NCBI GenBank assembly: GCA_027923505.1
Contig: BROI01000019.1
Coordinates: 1 to 64,000, forward strand
DNA from: Mayamaea pseudoterrestris
Taxonomy: Eukaryota > Bacillariophyta > Bacillariophyceae > Sellaphorales > Sellaphoraceae
Reading direction: 5' to 3'
DNA length: 64,000 bases
The position numbers and the translations under genes were made by a program. Under the pieces are notes generated by a model, which saw only the letters and a list, made by a program, of their open reading frames with translations, had not been told where the DNA came from and made no database searches. Positions within the stretch are counted from its first letter, which is position 1, and each line of letters begins with the position of its first letter. Positions 50,944-61,464 of this stretch are shown one piece after another.

Positions 50944-52254
50944 ATGGTTCGACCAAGACTTGTCGAGGAAGGTGTTCCCGTAGGATCCAATGCAATTCAC
51001 AATGTTGAAAACGAAGTAGACGACCATTCCATGGCTGATGATGATGACAATGTTGCGGCTGTCACACATCGTCAAGGTAATCCATCGCACCGTTTCAGTC
51101 ACCAGGCTACAGGTAGTCAAATTCCGAAATCGTCTTTGCAAGTAGCAAGTGGCGGGAAATCGTTTCATACGAGACCGAAACGAATGCACGCGACGCACGT
51201 TGTCATTGGTGGAACGGAAATGCATGACGACGACGACATGAATTTTGCTCAACATCACGACAACCACGGACAACGGCACAACCATCCTGCAATGCATCCA
51301 ACTCATTTTCAAATACCATGTGACGTTTCGAATCACGTATATCAAAGCATTCAAGCAGCTTCGTTACCTCTTCCAGCGCATCATTCTCATCATAATCATC
51401 AAGATCCATTACATCATACTCATGCTGCACATGTTTCGTCGACGGCGCATCAATATTCACAACCTTACGTAACAAACGCTCCGAATCTCCATTACGACTA
51501 CTCACATATTCCATCGCCGCCTCCCGCCGTTCGCACGCACTACGAGATTGGCGCCGACGATCGTCCCACGGAACGCATGGTGGGCGTCGAAGACCATTCC
51601 GTCAAGCCACCACTGGTGGTCTTTGACGGCGCCAACGTGGCCTACGCGTACGCGCAAGCCATGAAGCAACAAGAAAAGGTGTATACGAACCATTCGCAAC
51701 CGCAGTTGCCGTTGCAGCCAAACGTCAAGGGCATTCTCGTGGCGAGCGAATACTTTGTGGGCGCCAACATGCGCGTTTTGATCGTCCTGCCGCAATCGTG
51801 GTTACGGACGCGGACAATTGCATCGAATGGTAGTGTGATTTACGAGCAACCAGTCATGCCTGGCTTGGAGGAGCTGCAGCGACAGCATATTATTGTGGCG
51901 GCGCCTCCGACGGACGACGACGACGCCTACGCCATTACGATTGCCCGACGAGAAACGATGCGCGTCAATCACCATCATCATGACAGCATGCAGGGTCATG
52001 GCTACGTTTTGTCCAACGACTTGTTTCGCGACGCGTGCGCGCGCGACGACACCAAGCAACTGCAAGAATGGCTCACGCACGGATTGAGTGACGGCACGGG
52101 AGCGGGACGCATTTCGTACGCCTTTTGCGACATTGGCAATCGAGATGACTACGGCGATTTGCAACTGGACTTGGTGCCGAATCCGCGGCATCCGCTCGTG
52201 GCTCACATTGAAACACAGCGGTTGCAGCAAGTGCGCAGTATGCAGCAGCGATAG
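50944..52254 (+). CDS. NYN (Zc3h12a/Regnase-like) ribonuclease
   Basis: 436 residues, ATG at 50944, intronless. The first 200 residues are His/Asn-rich and low in complexity. The nuclease domain starts at about 215 with PPLVVFDGANVAYAYA, the conserved Asp-Gly-x-Asn of the NYN/PIN-like fold. It continues with VLIVLPQSWL, DDDDAYAITIARRE (acidic pocket) and YVLSNDLFRDACARDD. No CCCH zinc finger is seen, so it is not a full Regnase. It probably cleaves RNA in the cytosol; the targets are unknown. Confidence 0.82.
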   Translation: MVRPRLVEEGVPVGSNAIHNVENEVDDHSMADDDDNVAAVTHRQGNPSHRFSHQATGSQIPKSSLQVASGGKSFHTRPKRMHATHVVIGGTEMHDDDDMNFAQHHDNHGQRHNHPAMHPTHFQIPCDVSNHVYQSIQAASLPLPAHHSHHNHQDPLHHTHAAHVSSTAHQYSQPYVTNAPNLHYDYSHIPSPPPAVRTHYEIGADDRPTERMVGVEDHSVKPPLVVFDGANVAYAYAQAMKQQEKVYTNHSQPQLPLQPNVKGILVASEYFVGANMRVLIVLPQSWLRTRTIASNGSVIYEQPVMPGLEELQRQHIIVAAPPTDDDDAYAITIARRETMRVNHHHHDSMQGHGYVLSNDLFRDACARDDTKQLQEWLTHGLSDGTGAGRISYAFCDIGNRDDYGDLQLDLVPNPRHPLVAHIETQRLQQVRSMQQR

Positions 52255-52454
52255 ACTAACGAGCTACTATTAACTGCAAGTTGAACAATCAGCATTCGAT
52301 ATATAGCAGCTTTAAATATATATATTCTAGGTAATAATTAAACTCACTATCAGTCATCGCATCTTCACGATCAAGCTTTGCATTGGCGTCAAAAGCACAC
52401 CATCACAATACATAGAGTCAAGTCCGTATAGCAAACATCAGCACATATTCTTCA

Positions 52455-53531
52455 TCAAATGCAAAATTTGTTCCCCAAGCATTCTCCGTTGCGTCCGCCG
52501 CAATTGTGACAAATCGAAACACTCATTTGCGAGGCTCCCGAGGAACTCGTCAGCGTGCCTGTTCGTTTGGATTGCACTGACAATGACGCTGGACCAGCAA
52601 CCGTGTTCCATGCAAACGACGACGACGGCTGCGCCGCACTGTTACTACTTTTTCGTTCATGAATGGATTGCGGAATGGCCTCGTGCGAAAACTTGCGGCG
52701 GGCCGCATAGTTGTTTAAAGGCAATGGCGGCGGCAATTCGTAAATCACCTCCGGCTCAAAGGTGAACACATAACCCATGAGGCGCTGGTCAAAGTCCTCT
52801 TCGTCCAAATCGTCGCCCTCCAAAATGAAAATGGCATTGCTCGAATCGTCATCGTCATCTTCATCCGAAAGTAGCAACTCACTTTCAACATCATCCAAAT
52901 CAATTGGACATGCCACGCGACGAGAAAGCTTCGGCGGCGATGGAACATCCACCAGTGGCACCATTTCGTCCACGTCGATTGGCCCCGTGCGAATCGATCG
53001 GTCGTCGTCGGCGTGCTCCTGTTGCTCCGTTTCGCAGGGCGAATACTGAAAGTGACTGGCAGCAGCTGCAGCAGACGAATAGTAGTAACTGTTGCAGCTG
53101 CTACTAGTGCTCGTCGCACTCGGTCGTCGACTCGCCACGGATCGAGCGGCGCCGTACTGCTGCGACATGGAGTTCACGCCCGATGAAGTGCTGCATCCAC
53201 TATTGCTGTTTCCATATAATGGCGCAGCACTGCTGACCGTCGAGGACGTTTCGGCCAGCGTCTCGCGCGTGACATCGGATGTGGCGCTTCCGGCGGAGCG
53301 GTGGCGGCGGAGCAACGGCATGAGAGGTTTCTTGGTATGGCGGCATTGGCTTGGACTGCTCTGCATGGCTGGCGTGGGAGGTCGACTGCTGCTGCTGCCT
53401 TTGCGATTAAATGCAGCAGCAGTGCCATTCTTACTCATGCTGCTCCTTGATGCAAACAGTGGCGGAGTCGTTGACGATTTGCCGCTGCCGTCATGCGTCA
53501 CTGTATTTGTTGCTGCTGCCTTTCGTCTCAT
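52455..53531 (-). CDS. Ser-rich acidic protein with C-terminal Cys motif, unknown function
   Basis: 358 residues, ATG at 53531. Ser/Ala-rich for the first 200 residues, then acidic blocks (LLLSDEDDDDDSS and EGDDLDEEDFDQRL), then a conserved-looking core (MGYVFTFEPEVIYELPPPLP). The C-terminus CHNCGGRNGECLGNKFC could bind zinc (C-x2-C-x6-C-x5-C). No family is recognised. Convergent with the NYN gene. Confidence 0.6.
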   Translation of the reverse strand: MRRKAAATNTVTHDGSGKSSTTPPLFASRSSMSKNGTAAAFNRKGSSSSRPPTPAMQSSPSQCRHTKKPLMPLLRRHRSAGSATSDVTRETLAETSSTVSSAAPLYGNSNSGCSTSSGVNSMSQQYGAARSVASRRPSATSTSSSCNSYYYSSAAAAASHFQYSPCETEQQEHADDDRSIRTGPIDVDEMVPLVDVPSPPKLSRRVACPIDLDDVESELLLSDEDDDDDSSNAIFILEGDDLDEEDFDQRLMGYVFTFEPEVIYELPPPLPLNNYAARRKFSHEAIPQSIHERKSSNSAAQPSSSFAWNTVAGPASLSVQSKRTGTLTSSSGASQMSVSICHNCGGRNGECLGNKFCI

Positions 53532-53906
53532 GCCTACAAAACTGACAGCAACGTTGCTGCTGCTCTAATCGTGGGCGAGCGTCCCAAGTTTTCGTGAGAC
53601 CGGCGGACCATGAGAGAGCGAAGGGATCGAAAACGATGCGCTTCCGAGTGGCGGCCAAGCTAATTTGCTCGCAAATGCATGACATGGATCGATGGAGTAC
53701 ACTGTGTGCCATAGTCGCGTTTTCATTCCGGGACTGAATTGGATGTTTCCCATTTTTGGCGATCGCATCCTTCGCAGCGGCATTGAAATTGGAACAACGC
53801 TACGACACACAGTCAGCGACGACCACATCAGCGCGCGCGACCATGACGTGTTCCTTCGAAGCGCAGGTTGCGCGATGATGGTCATCACACAAACTCTAGC
53901 GCCGCC
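53532..53906. other. Divergent promoter region, no gene accepted
   Basis: 375 bp. Open frames exist on both strands (for example 53692-53910) but none has a family signature. Confidence 0.5.
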
Positions 53907-54248
53907 ATGAAGGGATTTATCGTCACTTTGTTGGCCATTCTCTTTCGTGGAGCTAGCGCATTCACCGTCTCACCTTTAACAACAACAAGCCGCATTTCGA
54001 CTCGACTCGACGCGGTACCGCCCACCATGGTGATTTACTGATCCATCAAGAGCGGAATCGACCTCGTGTCGTATGGACTGGGAGCAACGGACAAGTTCAA
54101 GGGGACGGGAGTATATAGTGGGATTCAGTTTGAGCGAGAAAAGAAGGATGAAACTGGAGACAAGTCTTTGGAGAAGAAAGGTGCTAGTGAATCGTCGAGC
54201 ATGGCCAAGGCCAATGCAAAGAAGACGAATCCAACGTCATCCAAATAG
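53907..54248 (+). pseudogene. Small plastid-targeted protein split by an in-frame TGA
   Basis: ATG at 53907 opens MKGFIVTLLAILFRGASAF, a signal peptide with the ASAF plastid motif. The frame meets TGA at 54039-54041 after codon 44. The same frame then stays open to TAG at 54246 (68 more codons: IDLVSYGLGATDKFKGTG and following). Presequence and mature part lie on opposite sides of the TGA, which makes a single gene with a nonsense codon the simplest reading. Options are a Trp-to-stop change, sequencing error, readthrough, or selenocysteine. A stem-loop with ATGA/TGAT at its base lies downstream (54312-54343). Confidence 0.6.
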
Positions 54249-54577
54249 TACTGGTTGCGAACAATGCTGGATCTGATGGAATATACTTGACTGAATGAAA
54301 GCAGACTGAGAATGACGACTGCGACATTTTGTTGTGGTCTGATAAAATCACCGGTGGATGGTTCGATGCCGAGCTTCGCCTCCCCGTCCAGGAGCAAAGC
54401 ATTGAGCTATTAGCCGCGTGATCAGAAAGTAAAGTTTAATACAGTATAATCGATAGACAAAGCATCTTATACTACAGTATATAAACAATATACAAAAGCC
54501 GTTGGGACTACATACAAGATCTGATAAAGCAAATTATGAATGTCTTGTCGAGCAGATGGCAGATCGCCCTATGCTCG
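54249..54577. other. Convergent 3' flanks with a stem-loop
   Basis: 329 bp. A 9-bp stem, GACTGCGAC (54317-54325) with GTTGTGGTC (54331-54339, three G-U), loop ATTTT, is flanked by ATGA (54312) and TGAT (54340). Confidence 0.5.
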
Positions 54578-55991
54578 TTAAGGTGTGATCTTCGCGATTT
54601 TACTATAGCGGCAGCTGTCTTGGCCATGGTTTTGAAACATTTCATGTGACCAATTGCGCTTCTGCGCATGGCGTGTACGTGTTGCCAATGCTGTATCGCC
54701 TGCCGGACGAGAACTTTGCAGTCGCCTCTTCTTGCTCAGGGCCGTTTCGATAGATGCATTTGATACCACGCCATTGTCGTTCAGGGTATAGATTGCAGAG
54801 TGGCTTAGCAGAGGATTGGAAAGCAACATGATGGCAGCACTATTGACTTCCCGGTAGAGCTTGACGAGCTCATCCTCGGACTTCAACGGAAACTGAGCAA
54901 CCAAGTAGTCTTGCATGAATTCGACGTTACATCTCCGATTGTCGATTGAGCCGAGAGCGACAGTGGCAATCGCGAGTCCCAATGTCGCTGGAGCATAGAG
55001 GAACGCGGAATCCGTGCACATGAGTGTTCTCGTCTCCATTTCCAGAAGATGAACCAAGATATGATCAGAAGTGCTGCGATGCAACGCGTCATTGGAGAGA
55101 GATTTCGTGTTTGGATCAATGGTGGCAGTAGCATCTGAGCTCCACTTCGATAACTCTCGGGCCACGTTTCGCAAGGTAACATTCGCGTGGTGGTTGATGA
55201 ACTCATAGTTTAGCCCCTCCATAAGGATCTTTTCCGCGCTTTCAATCTGAGAAATGGTGACATACGAAAGCTCTTGGCATAGCAACGGAGACGAAATGGC
55301 GCTTGACTTAACAAACTTGGTAGCATGAGATAGCAAATCGAGCTGAAGGAAAAGCAAGCAGAGGATTAGACTCGCATGGACGACATAGCTCGACGAGTTC
55401 GGCCGGCCGATCGTGTTGTTAACAAGATGAGTCATAATCGTGTCGTTTGCATCAAGGTTCGGCAAAAAACATAAGCCTCACCATTTATGGCACGACACAA
55501 ATGCAAGCCGGGCGAGCCTCTCATCTGTCGTTGGATGCAACACGGAATGGGGCCAAGTGGAGCCTTACCTCGATCTTTTCTTCCTCCACCTTGGCGGCCA
55601 GAAATGCGGCTGCCATGCAAATTTGTCGCGGATCAAAGTCTAGAACAGAGTTTGACAAGTAGAATCGTTTGACGAACGTAATGGCTGTGCAGAGCACCCG
55701 CTCGCTCGTGCGTAGTCCGTCGAACAACGCTTTTGGACCACATAGTGATTCCAACTGATGGATATGAATATAGAGGACCAACTCTTGGTCTTCCATAGAG
55801 AAGCCATTTATTGAGCTACTGATTGGACTGCAGGCTTCGTGATTAGATTGATTCCTGTGATGATAGCCCGAGGCGAATTTGCGTGCCTTGCAGTGCGCAC
55901 CGTCAATCGAGATGGCTTGCTGCCGGCAGCTTAATAGTGTATCGACATTGAACATCCAGTTCCTTGCATGAGTGGATCGTTCATACTCCAT
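54578..55991 (-). CDS. Cyclin H-like (CDK-activating kinase / TFIIH) protein
   Basis: Two exons, 55991-55569 and 55342-54578, with a 226-bp GT..AG intron (phase 0), 395 residues. The start MEYERSTHARNWMF parallels the R-x-W-x-F start of cyclin H. The first cyclin box holds VLCTAITFVKRFYLSNSVLD and CMAAAFLAAKVEEEK (K and E contacting the kinase). After the intron, ISQIESAEKILMEGLNYEFI and FLYAPATLGLAIATVALGS form the second repeat. Cyclin H pairs with CDK7 and activates CDKs and RNA polymerase II. The long intron might hide a small exon, but the joined boxes align without a gap. Confidence 0.85.
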
Positions 55992-57004
55992 TTTAGTGAC
56001 AAGACAAAGTGTCTTGAATTGTGATGATCTTGGGAAGGATTTTGTGTGATGATTTGATGGAACAAAAATCGCTTGATGTTTTTGCGGGTGATGGCGAAAT
56101 TGGGGCGTTTGAACGGCTCGGCTCAACCGGCGCCGAAAACTCAAAGGGTTAGGGTCCGCTAATGGGACTCTCTTTGGACTGACTTTTTCTCAAGACTCCC
56201 GGGAAAAAGGCTATGAATTGTTCGGTTTGATGATTATGAAGAAAATAAGTTGGTAAACTTGTTGATAGTCCCAACAAACAGTATTATAAGACCTGCCGAC
56301 AATGGCAAGCGCGCTTCATGTCCAAGCTCACTGACACTACCCACCCCGGTACAATCGATTCATTACAAATGCCTCACTGCATGACTACTAACAAAAGGCT
56401 CTACAAGTCAATTACCTCAACGAGAGCACTGACTAATAATCTTTGAAAGATGGCAGCAAACGGGAATCAAGAGGGACGGCAAGACATGGCAGTGCCGCTT
56501 GTTCACAGATAGGTGTGTGCTTTGCTGCCAATCGTATTGAGACGTATGGCTGTTAAAAGATACGAACCCTTCTATTCATATGCTGTGTTACCAAGTTTGT
56601 ATGATATAGCTATATCTCATGGGAAGGGAGAGGATGTGACAAGGTAGGACAATTATATAACAGCTTTCTGCACAGTTCTCCTGGCAGCATGTAAAAATAT
56701 TTCTGGCTCGGGGCGGATCACTACTACAAGTGTGACTGCATTTAAACAAGAAGTAAGTTGCCACTGCCTGGTCCCGTGCAGCTAACGTAGTTACGTACTC
56801 GATTGGGTCATTTCTGTCGACATGTGAGACCCGAAACGACATAAGTTCACTAGTTACAAAACGTCTTCTGTGTGTTTCGCGCACCCGAGCACGACGATGG
56901 GCGAGGCAGCCGATTCTTGTGGCAGCAACGGCTTTGGACTTGCATCTACAACAACAATAGAGTAATACATACGCAACAAGGGCAAAAGCGTTAAAAGTAT
57001 CAAT
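55992..57004. other. Intergenic 1.0 kb, no gene seen
   Basis: Divergent region between cyclin H and NTT copy 2. No coding frame, RNA gene, repeat or ACCGGT element is recognised. Confidence 0.6.
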
Positions 57005-58885
57005 ATGCCTCGTCGCGATCCATTTCCCATGCGATCAGACGCCGCCAAGAAACTGGCCGGAGCCGACGACGACGAACATGGCAACGAGTGGAGCACCATG
57101 GCGACAACAACAAACACTGCTTCCAATGCTGCGCCACTAGAAATTGATGACGCTCGCGATGGATTAATGGGAAGCAACAAGAAGAAGAGTCATGATGATA
57201 ACGACGATTTAAATGATGACGACGACGATTCCGTGGAGGACGTGTTTCTGGATCGACCACTCTGGGAGAGTCGTTCGTCTGGACGAACTTTGGCAAAATG
57301 CCAACGCTCCTTTGACCGCGTCTACCATCGCTTGTACGGCGACAAGTTACCCGTTTCGGAAATGCTGCGCACCCTTTGCTTGGCGTCGACGCTCTTCTTC
57401 ATGATTGGCGGCTACTGGTTGATGCGCAGCCTCAAGGACCCGATTCTGACGGCACTCTGCGGCGTGGAAGTGATTCCCAAGGCGAAAATGCTTTCCGTCT
57501 TTGTGGTATTTGGAGTTGTGTCTGTATACAATCGGTTTTTGGATACGGAAATTCCAAGGCATCAATTGTTTTACATTTTTGGAACGTTTTACTTTGTCGT
57601 CTTTTTGACGATTGCAATGTTGCTGCTGCATCCAACGATTGGACTGGAGAATCAAAGACCGTCTCCATGGCGTCTGCTGGGTTGGATCTCCTACTGTACG
57701 ATTGAAAGCTTTGGATCAGTCATGGTTTCATTGTTTTGGTCCTTTACCAACAGCAACTTTTCACTGGAGTCGGCCAAGGCAAGTTACGGAGTGTTGATTG
57801 CCGTGGCGCAGCTTGGCAGCATCTTGGGACCAACCTTTGTGAGTCGGTACGCGGAAACGGTTGGAGTCGCTGCATGTTACGTTGTTGGCGCCTGCTGCCT
57901 CGCGTTGTTGCAAGTGACCATGTACGTTTACATTAGCTTGTATGGAACGGCGGATCGCAATATTCCAGCCAAGCCGCAAAAGAAAACAAAGGCTGGCATG
58001 TTTGAGGGACTCAAGCTCTTTTGGGAGCACAATTATGTAAAGGGAATTTTCGCCATTAGTTGCTTGTTCATGGTGGAAGTTACCATCATTGATTTCACCA
58101 TGAAAATGTTGGCGCGCGACTACTTTGCCGAGGAGCATCCTTGCGAAATGTCCATGTCTTGCTACGATAATTCTGGAGCTGGTAATCATGGCATGTCGGA
58201 GGATGCGACGGCGTCCTTTACAAGCTTTATGGGATTCTTTGGGCAGGTGACAAACTCGCTCAGTTTTCTGTTTAGTCTCTTTGGAACGAGCGCCGTGATC
58301 CGAGCGCTCGGACTGCGGTTGACCTTGCTGCTGTTTCCCTCGCTCTGTTTGGCAGTCATTATTTTCGTTCGCCTATATCCTTCACTCTTTGTTGTTTTTG
58401 GCGCCATGATTACACTCAAGGCTGCCTCATACTCGCTCAATAACCCGACGAAGGAAATCTTGTATCAACCGACGAGTGGCAGTGTCAAATACAAGGCCAA
58501 GAGCTGGATTGACATATTCGGTGCGCGTGGCTCCAAGGCTCTGGGCAGTGTTGTGACGAATGCCTTTTCGGATTCATCCGTTGCTTTGGTGCAGAATGGC
58601 AGTTTAGTTGGCATGTGCGTGGCATCCTTTCTCATTTGGAACGCAACGTTTATGGGTAAACGCTTTGACGAGTACACGGAGTCTGGCTACATTGTTGGTG
58701 ATGACCCTACCGAGGAGGAAACGGAGGCGGTGAATGTCGCCATGGCGAGTGACCAGAATGCGGAGGCGGATACAAGTTGTGCGATTTACGAGGAGGACGA
58801 TGAGCTTGGGGCGGAGGATGATGGTCAAAGCGACGGCGAGACCGACTTTGCCAAGGCTAAATCAGCAGACACTACCATGGTATAG
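57005..58885 (+). CDS. Nucleotide transporter NTT (TLC ATP/ADP carrier family), copy 2
   Basis: 626 residues, ATG at 57005, intronless, same strand as copy 1 and 9.0 kb downstream. The N-terminus [19 protein letters not shown] mirrors copy 1, and the membrane domain is collinear with it, including [19 protein letters not shown] and [18 protein letters not shown]. Differences are concentrated in the acidic ends and in loops, for example near residue 310 where copy 1 has a longer Ser/Thr stretch. The C-terminus is longer and acidic ([13 protein letters not shown]). It arose by duplication, and both copies look functional. Location is not predictable from the N-terminus. Confidence 0.92.
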   Translation: MPRRDPFPMRSDAAKKLAGADDDEHGNEWSTMATTTNTASNAAPLEIDDARDGLMGSNKKKSHDDNDDLNDDDDDSVEDVFLDRPLWESRSSGRTLAKCQRSFDRVYHRLYGDKLPVSEMLRTLCLASTLFFMIGGYWLMRSLKDPILTALCGVEVIPKAKMLSVFVVFGVVSVYNRFLDTEIPRHQLFYIFGTFYFVVFLTIAMLLLHPTIGLENQRPSPWRLLGWISYCTIESFGSVMVSLFWSFTNSNFSLESAKASYGVLIAVAQLGSILGPTFVSRYAETVGVAACYVVGACCLALLQVTMYVYISLYGTADRNIPAKPQKKTKAGMFEGLKLFWEHNYVKGIFAISCLFMVEVTIIDFTMKMLARDYFAEEHPCEMSMSCYDNSGAGNHGMSEDATASFTSFMGFFGQVTNSLSFLFSLFGTSAVIRALGLRLTLLLFPSLCLAVIIFVRLYPSLFVVFGAMITLKAASYSLNNPTKEILYQPTSGSVKYKAKSWIDIFGARGSKALGSVVTNAFSDSSVALVQNGSLVGMCVASFLIWNATFMGKRFDEYTESGYIVGDDPTEEETEAVNVAMASDQNAEADTSCAIYEEDDELGAEDDGQSDGETDFAKAKSADTTMV

Positions 58886-58918
58886 TTAAAAAATTACTAA
58901 CAAACACAAATGTCTAAA

Positions 58919-61037
58919 TTACATTTGCCGCTGGTGCCGTATCCTTGCACTACTCCGGCGATGTTGCTCCAGTAGCTTCTTGTCAACATCTGATAGTGGT
59001 GTCCAGCCTTCAAGGCGACGTCGGCACTGGAGCGAGACGGCGACCGAGAGCCCCAAAACAATTAATATTCCAAGCAGAAACTTTGGGGCGACGAGCGGCG
59101 GAACAAAGCCAACGTCGCTAATCTTGTCCGGTTCGTCCCAAAGAATGGAATCTTGGCCATCGTGAGCGAGACAGTGCGGACCCGTCCAACCATCGTTGCA
59201 CTCGCAAACATTGCCTTTGGTACACCGTCCTCGATCCTCGCCACCGCATGATTCAGGGTTCACGCCAACAGCCTCGTGCACGCATGCTCCCAATCCTCGC
59301 TGAATGTCCTTCAATGGGCGGGCATCGCTCTCCTGCTTGTACAAGTGCGCGTGAGCTTCAATGTACTGCCGCGTCGGTCGCTCCGGCGTTGAGCATCCAA
59401 CTTTCTGTTCCGGCATGTTTGGATCTTGGTACACGCGGATCCAGTCGATCTTATATTTTGGTGGCTCCTTTTGCTTGATCATATCGCAAAAGCCTTCCGA
59501 AAATCCGCAAGTATCTTGCCATGCATGCGAGTTGCAATCATACTTTTTGCAGGGGCAGCTTGGTGGGCATTCCCTGGGAAAGCCCCATTGCTTGGAAATT
59601 GCCGTATTCAGTATAATGTAACTGGGCTCTGACGAAACTGTCGTTCCAAGTCCAGCATCCTTGATTCCACTTCCATTAATTGCCAAGACGAGCTTACCAT
59701 CCAAAAACCAATGCAAGTATCCATCCTTTTCATCCGTCGGAACGTCCCACTCCAATCGATACACGTGCGACGAATTGAAGTGTGTTTCGGCCAGTTGATT
59801 GTTGTATGATATGGCATCAGACCAGTAATCTTGCTGCGCCGGGTGAACACTGTTTAGAAAGTGATTATATGTGCCGTAGAACCCAATGTTGAGCGAAGCG
59901 TTTCTGCCGCCGAGCAAGCCCTTGTACCATTGACCCGGACCCGGCCACTCGCCATCCCCGGGGCGATTTGCGGGCCGGCCTTTGTATTTACAAATAAAAG
60001 TAAGGATTAAACATCGTGAGGAAGAGGACACAATTGGGCACAGCATGCCGCTTACATAACTACGAATACAACATCACATGACACACTCATCTCAACTCAC
60101 CAGGCGCCACTTGATACGATGCACTCATGAACGGCTGACCGACCGGCGACTTGAGAAAGACTCCCGTGTTTGCCTTGATGTTGCCCGGCTGCACCTCGAA
60201 AATATCAATCTCGGGCGCTCCCCTACCCAGAAACGGCGCCATGCCGTAGTGCGCCACGGCGTCACACCCCGACACTTGCTGCGCGTAGCCCGACTTTTCC
60301 GTGCACACAATACTACTCCACGGCCAAACGTGCTGCGAGCTGCCCACGTAGGTATGTCGCGCCAAATTGCCGAGCAGCCAAAAGGCGGGCCACAAGCCTC
60401 CCACTTGGGAGTTGCCGGGCAGTTGCACCTTGGCTTCAATGATTCCGCCCGTGAAGCAAAACTTGTTCCAGGACTGCAGCATGGCCGACGTAAAGTGCTT
60501 GGTGGTTTGCTCCTTTTGCAGCGTCAAATCGTCAAAGCCAACAACGTTCGTGTCAGCTGCGTGACTCTCAATGACCAATTGGCCGTCGGCGTTGGTGTAA
60601 GCATGTTCCGGCGAGTAGTAGTGCAAAGCGTCGTTCGTGTAGTCGTTTTTATGGAGCGACGTCCATCGCGGATCCGTGCCATCGTCAAAGGTGCGCGCCG
60701 CAACGTTGAATTCATCGGAAAAGACCAGCTGTAGTTTATCGCTCGCGTCAAAGGTGGGATAGTCAGTGGGAGATGATGATGGATTGTAGCTTGGTTGCGT
60801 CGAGACCGTGGGACGAGGAGAAGTGGTTGGTTTGCGCCGTTTTCGTGGCTTGCTGGTTGGCTTGGGAGTAGGCGGAGGCGCCGGTCCCAGGCGAATGTTG
60901 TACCGACGCGTCGTTTGCGCGTGATGCGGCGTGTCCGGGTCAATCCAGGATTTTTCGCCTTGAGATTGGGCCACTGGGAGACTCATGCCAAGTATTAACA
61001 GCAATAGCATACTCAGAAAACCTCGATTCATCATCAT
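58919..61037 (-). CDS. KRE6/SKN1-type GH16-like beta-glucan enzyme
   Basis: Two exons, 61037-60101 and 59979-58919, 121-bp GT..AG intron, 665 residues. Start chosen at MMMNRGFLSMLLLLILGMSL, a signal peptide; upstream ATGs exist. A Pro/Ser linker leads to the GH16-fold domain: VFSDEFN at the start, GGLWPAFWLLGNLAR, and the catalytic GRGAPEIDIFEVQ (ExDxxE). The rest of the SKN1 region follows (YNHFLNS, YRLEWDVPTDE). An EGF-like motif (GRCTKGNVCECNDGWTGPHC) and a C-terminal membrane helix (FLLGILIVLGLSVAVSL) end the protein. In diatoms such proteins are implicated in 1,6-branching of chrysolaminarin. Its 3' end is 33 bp from the NTT stop. Confidence 0.9.
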
Positions 61038-61464
61038 TGATGATTGTTCATGACATCGCCTCCGACGTTTGCGATTCCATTGGTAATTCAGTAAGGGATC
61101 AGTTACCGCTGATAAACTCATTAATATATTTTGTTGCATTCCAACTAAAAGAGTTTCAATACATTGCTGTATGGCAAACTTTGGTGCAACTGTTGCACCT
61201 GAGTTTCTGCTTTTTCCTTGGCAAAGAGAGTCGTCGATGATCATCGGCAACCCCAAGTGCGTGTCGCCAGGAGTTGTCGCAGCGTTTTAGCTGTCGTAGC
61301 ACGATCGAATTCAGTCCGTCGGTCGTTCCATAACCGGTGCGATTCTTCGTCGTCGACGTCCAATCGATCGCCTTCGACCATGGCGATTTTCAAGTTCCGC
61401 CAAGGTGTAGTTTACTCAGCACTCTGTTCTTAGATTGACTTCTTGACACACATTCGATCCAGAA
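61038..61464. other. Divergent promoter region, KRE6-like / right-edge gene
   Basis: 427 bp; contains the ACCGGT element at 61330. No gene accepted. Confidence 0.55.
61330..61342 (-). promoter_or_regulatory. ACCGGTTAT element, KRE6-like / right-edge gene promoter
   Basis: ATAACCGGTGCGA on the plus strand; the minus strand reads AATCGCACCGGTTATGG, like the 42225 copy. Confidence 0.45.

Noticed and set aside
53692-53910. 72-codon frame between two divergent genes
   Set aside because: It overlaps the start of the ASAF protein and has no recognisable domain; the opposite strand is also open.
54312-54343. A canonical SECIS element
   Set aside because: The base quartet fits, but the loop is ATTTT with no unpaired AA and the stem is short. 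Kept only as a caveat to the TGA finding.
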